Notes under the pieces: generated by a model
Seen by the model: only the letters and a program-made list of their open reading frames with translations
Told to the model about the DNA's origin: nothing
Databases searched by the model: none
From: Rhabdothermincola salaria
Lineage (GTDB): Bacteria; Actinomycetota; Acidimicrobiia; Acidimicrobiales; Acidimicrobilacustridaceae
Assembly (NCBI RefSeq): GCF_021246445.1
Contig: NZ_JAJQXW010000004.1
Span: 219,945 to 283,944 of the forward strand
Length of the DNA: 64,000 bases
Direction of reading: 5' to 3'
Part shown: positions 60,608 through 64,000 of the stretch, piece by piece
Layout: every line of letters starts with the position of its first letter
Position numbering within the stretch: the first letter of the stretch is position 1
Position numbers and translations under genes: made by a program

Positions 60608-61998
60608 GGTGCCTCCAGGGGTTGGGGGACGCGGTCGGCCAGTTCGCCGAGAAGGGGGGCGGCCAGGGCCGCCTCGTGGAGCATGTGGACGGCGAGAGCC
60701 GCGGCGACGGCGCCCTCGAAAGCGGGTTCGGTGGTCTCGGCACCGTCCCGGACCACGGTCGCGAGCTCCGACAGGCCGTCGGACACGGACCCGGGACGAC
60801 GGCCGAGCACCACGGCCAGCTGGTCGCGCTCTCGTTCGTCGCGCTCGGCGCCGTGGCGCAGGTGCCCCTCCAGGGTCCCCAGCACGCCGGCCACGCCTGC
60901 CGCCCGACCAGCGGCGTAGGCGTCGTCGAGCGCGGGCCGCACCGTGTCGTCCTGGTCGCGCCGGGCGTGGGCGACCAGGTCGGCCAGACCGGCCCGTCCG
61001 AACGTGGCCGGACTCGGCCCGTCTTGGGGGGCGAAGGGCTCGACCGTGGGACGGGCCACCCCGACGGCGTCGCAGAGCACCAGCGCCGCGGCCCGCATCA
61101 GCATGGTGCGGTACATGGTGAGCTGCGCTCGGTCGACTGCCGGGTCGTCACCGCCCAGGCCCAGCCCGATGAACATGGCGTTGCGGGTGAGGACGAGGAT
61201 CCGGTACCACTCGACGACCGTCGTGTCGACGGCGGCGCCACCGGCGGCCTCGTACTCGGCGAACCGGTCCAGCAGGTGCCCCATCGGGGTGGCCATGTCG
61301 CGCACGGCCACCGCGGCCAGGTCCTCCATGGGGTCGCCCCAGTGGGCCACCTCCCAGTCGAGGACCGCCGTGACCCGGCCCGCGGCGGCCAGGAAGTTGC
61401 CCGGCCCCATGTCGCTGTGGACCAACGAGGTCGACGAGCGGCCCGCCGGGAGGTGACGACGCAACCAGACCAACGTGATGGCGAACAACGGGTGCAACTG
61501 GTCGCCGATCATCTCGGCCACGCCCTCCACGGCGGCCAGCTGGGTGACGGCGTGGTCGGGCGCCGACGGGGGTGCGCCGAGGTGCTCGATGGGCAGGTCG
61601 TCGGGGGCGAGGGCGTGGAGGGCGGCGGTGAGCTCCATGAGGTGGCGGGCCGTCGGTTCCCGGTCGGCCTCGTCGTCCACTGCCGGGAAGTCGCTGCGCC
61701 CCTCCACCCGTTCGAGCAGCAGGGCCCCGAGCTCGCGGTCGTGGGCGTGCACGGTCGGCACCGGCACCGCCGTGGGCGCCAGGGCCCGCAGCACGGCGGC
61801 GTCGCGCCGCGAGCCCCCGCCGCGACCGAGGTCTCGCAGCACGAACAGCGCCGAGGTGTCGCCGTCGCGCTCGACGTCCACCGACCAGGCCTGGCGGCTG
61901 GCCCCGACGAGGTGGCGGCGAGCCGAGGTGACCGGGCCGCCCGCCTCCCGTTCGATCCAGCGGCTCAGGTCGTCGGGGAGGGCGCCGTCGCCGCTCAC
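60604..61998 (-). CDS. aminoglycoside-phosphotransferase-like kinase with C-terminal helical domain
   Basis: A 464-residue kinase-fold protein. Residues 1-300 match the APH family: LVGASRQAWSVDV nucleotide loop, LLLERVEG, the catalytic loop LVHSDMGPGNF and the metal aspartate in VLDWEVAHWGDP. Residues about 335-464 add a helical domain (VRPALDDAYAAGRAAGVAGVLG, ERDQLAVVLG) resembling the separate DUF6285 protein often encoded beside such kinases. Relatives such as LvaA phosphorylate hydroxyacyl-CoA substrates, so a catabolic kinase rather than antibiotic resistance is the better inference. GTG start overlaps the upstream EthD-like gene (GTGA). Confidence 0.85.
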   Translation of the reverse strand: MSGDGALPDDLSRWIEREAGGPVTSARRHLVGASRQAWSVDVERDGDTSALFVLRDLGRGGGSRRDAAVLRALAPTAVPVPTVHAHDRELGALLLERVEGRSDFPAVDDEADREPTARHLMELTAALHALAPDDLPIEHLGAPPSAPDHAVTQLAAVEGVAEMIGDQLHPLFAITLVWLRRHLPAGRSSTSLVHSDMGPGNFLAAAGRVTAVLDWEVAHWGDPMEDLAAVAVRDMATPMGHLLDRFAEYEAAGGAAVDTTVVEWYRILVLTRNAMFIGLGLGGDDPAVDRAQLTMYRTMLMRAAALVLCDAVGVARPTVEPFAPQDGPSPATFGRAGLADLVAHARRDQDDTVRPALDDAYAAGRAAGVAGVLGTLEGHLRHGAERDERERDQLAVVLGRRPGSVSDGLSELATVVRDGAETTEPAFEGAVAAALAVHMLHEAALAAPLLGELADRVPQPLEAP

Positions 61999-62348
61999 AG
62001 GTAGGACGTGATGGTCGTGCCGGCGTCGGCCACGTCGGCCTCTTGGGTGACGATCACGGTCGGGCTGGCGTCGATGTCCATGAAGGTCTGCAGGTCGGCC
62101 CAGTGCTCGCGGCCAGCGTCGGTGTCGGCGTAGAAGGCCGACGTGGCCAGCATGGCGTCCATGTCGGGCCAGTGGTTCTCGGCGATGCCCACGTAGTCGG
62201 GATGGCCGGCCACCATCATCAGGCGGTTCTTGGTGATGTAGGGGTGATCGCGCAGGTCGAAGTCACGGGTGTGCTCGGTCCAGCGGGCGAAGAACTCGGC
62301 GTCGCTGATCCCCTCCCGCTTGCGCACGAACGTGAACGACACGACCAT
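61995..62348 (-). CDS. EthD-like dimeric alpha-beta barrel protein
   Basis: A 117-residue protein with the ferredoxin-like EthD fold. VSFTFVRKREGISDAEFFARWTEHTRDF and the C-terminal VIVTQEADV strands match the family. Members are accessory proteins or small isomerases in degradation of ethers, polyketides and aromatics. ATG at 62348 is preceded by a GGGGGG-type ribosome site and a TATGGT -10 at 62382-62377. It is the first gene of a coupled EthD-kinase-unknown run. Confidence 0.85.
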   Translation of the reverse strand: MVVSFTFVRKREGISDAEFFARWTEHTRDFDLRDHPYITKNRLMMVAGHPDYVGIAENHWPDMDAMLATSAFYADTDAGREHWADLQTFMDIDASPTVIVTQEADVADAGTTITSYL

Positions 62349-62376
62349 CCGTTCCCCCCAAGGTCAGACTCGGGGC

Positions 62377-62382
62377 ACCATA
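62377..62382 (-). promoter_or_regulatory. -10 element for EthD-kinase operon
   Basis: TATGGT on the minus strand; the leader to the ATG at 62348 is about 20-28 bases and carries a G-rich ribosome site. Confidence 0.5.
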
Positions 62383-62441
62383 TCCGGCGGGGCTCGCCCG
62401 TCCGTCGCCGAGCGCTGGCCCGCCCCGGTCGCGCGGGGCCG

Positions 62442-63239
62442 TCAGAACAGCGTCGTGAGGTGGGTGCCGGCGTCGACGGGGACCATGGTGCCGGCGACGT
62501 AGGAGCTGTCGGGACCGGCGAGGAAGGCGATGGCCGCGGCGAACTCGTCGTAGCGGCCACCGCGGCGCAGGTGGGTGGCCTCGTCGAGCACGGCCTGGCG
62601 GTCGGGCGTCCGTACGGGGTGGGGGGCGTTGCACACCACGATGCCGTTGACGCCGATGCCCGATGGCCCGACCTCCTTCGACAGCGAGGCCACGAGAGCG
62701 TGCAGGCCGGCCTTGCCGACGGCGTAGCCGGCACCGTTGCGCTGCCCGGTGCTGGCCACGATGGAGGACACGCACACGATGCGCCCCCAACCGGCGGCGA
62801 GCATGCCGGGCAGCACCGCCCGTGAGCAGATGTAGGCCGAAGTGAGGTTCATGCGCAGGAACGCCTCGAAGTCCGCCACCGGCGTGTCGAGGATGGAGGC
62901 CCACTGAGGTGGCCCGGCCTCGCCCGCCGAGCCCCGGTCGGCGAAGTCGACGGTGGCGGGGGTGCCGCCGGCGTTGTTGACGAGGATCGCGATCGGACCG
63001 AGCTCGCCGGCCACTCGTTCCACCATCTCGTCCACCGCCGTCTCGGAGGTCACGTCGGCGATCGCCGGCACGGCCCGGATGCCGAGAGAGGCGAGCTCGT
63101 CGACGGCGGTCGCAGCCCGGTCGGCGTCGACGTCGTTGACCGCCACCGCGCACCCGTCGGCACCCAACCGCTCGGCGGTGGCCCGCCCGATCCCGTGTGC
63201 CGCGCCGGTGATCAGGGCGACCCTCTGCACATCGGCCAT
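62442..63239 (-). CDS. SDR-family NAD(P)-dependent oxidoreductase
   Basis: A 265-residue short-chain dehydrogenase. The cofactor motif is TGAAHGIG, then VNDVDADR, NNAG, catalytic serine in CVSSIVAS and Tyr-Lys in GYAVGKAG. VDAGTHLTTLF is the C terminus. It resembles FabG-like enzymes acting on cyclic or acyl alcohols. ATG at 63239 is used; an alternative start twelve codons upstream is less likely. It is the most upstream gene of the minus-strand run and may be a separate unit. Confidence 0.9.
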   Translation of the reverse strand: MADVQRVALITGAAHGIGRATAERLGADGCAVAVNDVDADRAATAVDELASLGIRAVPAIADVTSETAVDEMVERVAGELGPIAILVNNAGGTPATVDFADRGSAGEAGPPQWASILDTPVADFEAFLRMNLTSAYICSRAVLPGMLAAGWGRIVCVSSIVASTGQRNGAGYAVGKAGLHALVASLSKEVGPSGIGVNGIVVCNAPHPVRTPDRQAVLDEATHLRRGGRYDEFAAAIAFLAGPDSSYVAGTMVPVDAGTHLTTLF

Positions 63240-63505
63240 CGCGTTCGCACTCCCCCTCGTCGTCGACCCCCGCAACAAGGCAGAGAGCGTCCCTCGGATC
63301 CATCCTGCCCGGTGCGCCCCGCCCGCGGCGACTCGTCAGACGCCGGTGCAGGGGCCACGAGGAACGCTTCCTGACCGAGCTCCTCGACCGCGCCGTGGAT
63401 CCCGCCTCGACGGACGAGAACACCGGCTGATCCGAGATCGACCGTGCCGGGCTAGCCTGGCCACCCGCTTCCGTCGGCGGCACTCGTGGTCGGCGAAGGC
63501 ACCTC

Positions 63506-63579
63506 GGGGCTGTAGCTCAGCTGGCTAGAGCACCTGCTTTGCAAGCAGGGGGTCGTGGGTTCGAGTCCCATCAGCTCCA
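63506..63579 (+). tRNA. tRNA-Ala (TGC)
   Basis: A complete cloverleaf with acceptor stem GGGGCTG/CAGCTCC, TTCGAGT T-loop and anticodon TGC at 63540-63542. CC follows, but A of CCA is not encoded. A TAGCCT at 63453-63458 is a possible upstream -10. Confidence 0.98.
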
Positions 63580-63603
63580 CCGCACTGCCCCACCGGTCGA
63601 CAG

Positions 63604-63619
63604 GTCCGGGGCCCCGGAC
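63604..63619. repeat. perfect 16-bp palindrome
   Basis: GTCCGGGGCCCCGGAC lies 24 bases after the tRNA-Ala gene. It could be a terminator stem or an operator; a two-base central turn makes it a poor hairpin. Confidence 0.4.
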
Positions 63620-63707
63620 GAGGCCCGACGAGGACCTCGGCTCCGTCCCGACGGTTGCGGCGACGACTCGTGGAGGGGATGGGCGACGGATCACCCGGCG
63701 GCGGCGC

Positions 63708-64000
63708 TCAGGCGGCGGTGACGTAGACGGCGATCGGCGTCCCGTCCTCGGCTCGGCCGAGCAGGTCCGGCGGCCGACGCCGGCGAAGGCCGCCGGTGAG
63801 ACGGTTCCGGGGCTCGATCCGTGGGCTGCCGGCTTGCGGGGTCGAGCCGGAGCCGGGTCGAGAACCGGGACCAGAGCCGGAGTCGGAATCGGAATCGGGG
63901 CCGGGGCCGGGGCCGGGGCCGGGGCCGGGGCTCGCTGCATCGGCGGCCCGCCCGGGGCCTTCGGTCGCCCCGGTGGTGAGGCCCGGGTGGGTGGAGCCGT
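63708..64000 (-). CDS. C-terminal end of unknown protein, truncated by window edge
   Basis: On the minus strand an open frame without a stop enters from the right edge and ends at 63708. It encodes a low-complexity region (Gly-Pro repeats and Asp-Ser repeats) followed by the more ordered ending RIEPRNRLTGG, LRRRRPPDLLGRAEDG and TPIAVYVTAA. The start is outside the window. Open reading frames can occur by chance in GC-rich DNA, so the evidence is the length without stops and the sensible, amphipathic C terminus. No function is assigned. Confidence 0.5.
   Translation of the reverse strand, partial: GSTHPGLTTGATEGPGRAADAASPGPGPGPGPGPDSDSDSGSGPGSRPGSGSTPQAGSPRIEPRNRLTGGLRRRRPPDLLGRAEDGTPIAVYVTAA
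63897..63930 (+). repeat. GGGGCC hexanucleotide repeat
   Basis: Five perfect GGGGCC units and a sixth GGGG run. Six G4 tracts separated by two-base loops meet the usual G-quadruplex pattern on the plus strand. On the minus strand it encodes Gly-Pro repeats in the truncated protein. The flanking 63845-63896 DNA is also a degenerate six-base repeat (GCCGGA, GTCGGA, ATCGGA). Confidence 0.9.

Noticed and set aside
60604..61998. Antibiotic resistance aminoglycoside kinase
   Set aside because: Operon context with EthD, SDR and acyl-CoA genes, and the extra helical domain, make a catabolic kinase more likely. The APH fold alone does not show resistance.
63240..63505. Possible gene ending EERFLTELLDRAVDP... 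at 63430
   Set aside because: The frame is open but has no suitable start downstream of the SDR gene and no known family. It may be a fragment or chance; the region between 63240 and 63505 is otherwise featureless apart from a tRNA promoter-like TAGCCT.
63452..63940. Minus-strand open frame covering tRNA-Ala
   Set aside because: It reads through the tRNA gene antisense; a different frame (63708-64000) gives a more sensible truncated protein.

Overview
This 64 kb window is a very GC-rich chromosomal segment from an actinobacterium. Evidence includes LLM/F420-type oxidoreductase, SARP/AfsR-type regulators, a stand-alone acyl-CoA carboxylase epsilon subunit, crotonyl-CoA carboxylase/reductase, an MprAB-like two-component pair, many GTG starts, and the conserved order tadA, tRNA-Ser, SRP RNA, dnaX, ybaB, recR. 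The overall gene mix (CoA-ester catabolism, Thr-rich lipoproteins, K+-independent proton pyrophosphatase) fits the Acidimicrobiia, but the class assignment is inference. No phage, insertion sequence or CRISPR array is visible.

Layout. 1-4.6 kb: end of a response regulator, a secreted Pro/Leu-rich protein, a degenerate GGDEF protein, a His-rich polytopic membrane protein and an LPYTG cell-wall protein. 4.7-12.2 kb: CoA-transferase and metallophosphoesterase (coupled), a large SARP-ATPase regulator, AccE and PccB. 12.2-15.7 kb: an LigC-type ligase and a LigD-type polymerase (split end-joining/repair pair), TatA, a 5'-3' exonuclease. 15.8-24.7 kb: an accessory-looking block in which a SARP-ATPase regulator precedes a hemerythrin / MMPL transporter / O-methyltransferase operon, with three CGCCAA(G/C) direct repeats at exact 11-bp spacing just upstream of the operon; a divergent lipoprotein lies beyond. 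24.7-30.4 kb: SDR, acyl-CoA dehydrogenase, NTF2-like protein, a 25-bp tandem repeat, LLM oxidoreductase, GH36 alpha-galactosidase.

30.4-37.1 kb is housekeeping: ABC exporter, two tRNA-Ser genes, tadA, ferritin-like protein, SRP RNA, dnaX-ybaB-recR. 37.2-41.2 kb holds thiolase, a coiled-coil protein, crotonyl-CoA carboxylase/reductase and methylmalonyl-CoA epimerase; with PccB these fit an ethylmalonyl-CoA/propionyl-CoA route. 41.3-50.6 kb: lipoprotein, xseA-xseB-polyprenyl synthase operon, a pair of alpha/beta hydrolases (one lacking its serine nucleophile), prfC, a PQQ-like propeller protein and a CDF metal exporter. 50.7-57.6 kb: hppA, MprAB-like kinase/regulator, tandem-FKBP lipoprotein, a small lipoprotein, limonene-epoxide-hydrolase-like enzyme. 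57.6-63.2 kb: a minus-strand catabolic run (hydrolase, SDR, zinc ribbon, uncharacterised protein, APH-like kinase, EthD-like protein, SDR). The right edge has tRNA-Ala, a 16-bp palindrome, and the C-terminal end of a protein crossing a GGGGCC repeat.

Two features recur. Many minus- and plus-strand gene pairs overlap by four bases (ATGA or GTGA), implying translational coupling. At least fifteen genes have a TANNNT -10 element only 6-10 bases upstream of the start codon and no Shine-Dalgarno sequence, implying widespread leaderless transcription. The most system-like candidate is the SARP / hemerythrin / MMPL / methyltransferase cluster with its 11-bp repeat operator; the APH-kinase catabolic operon is second.
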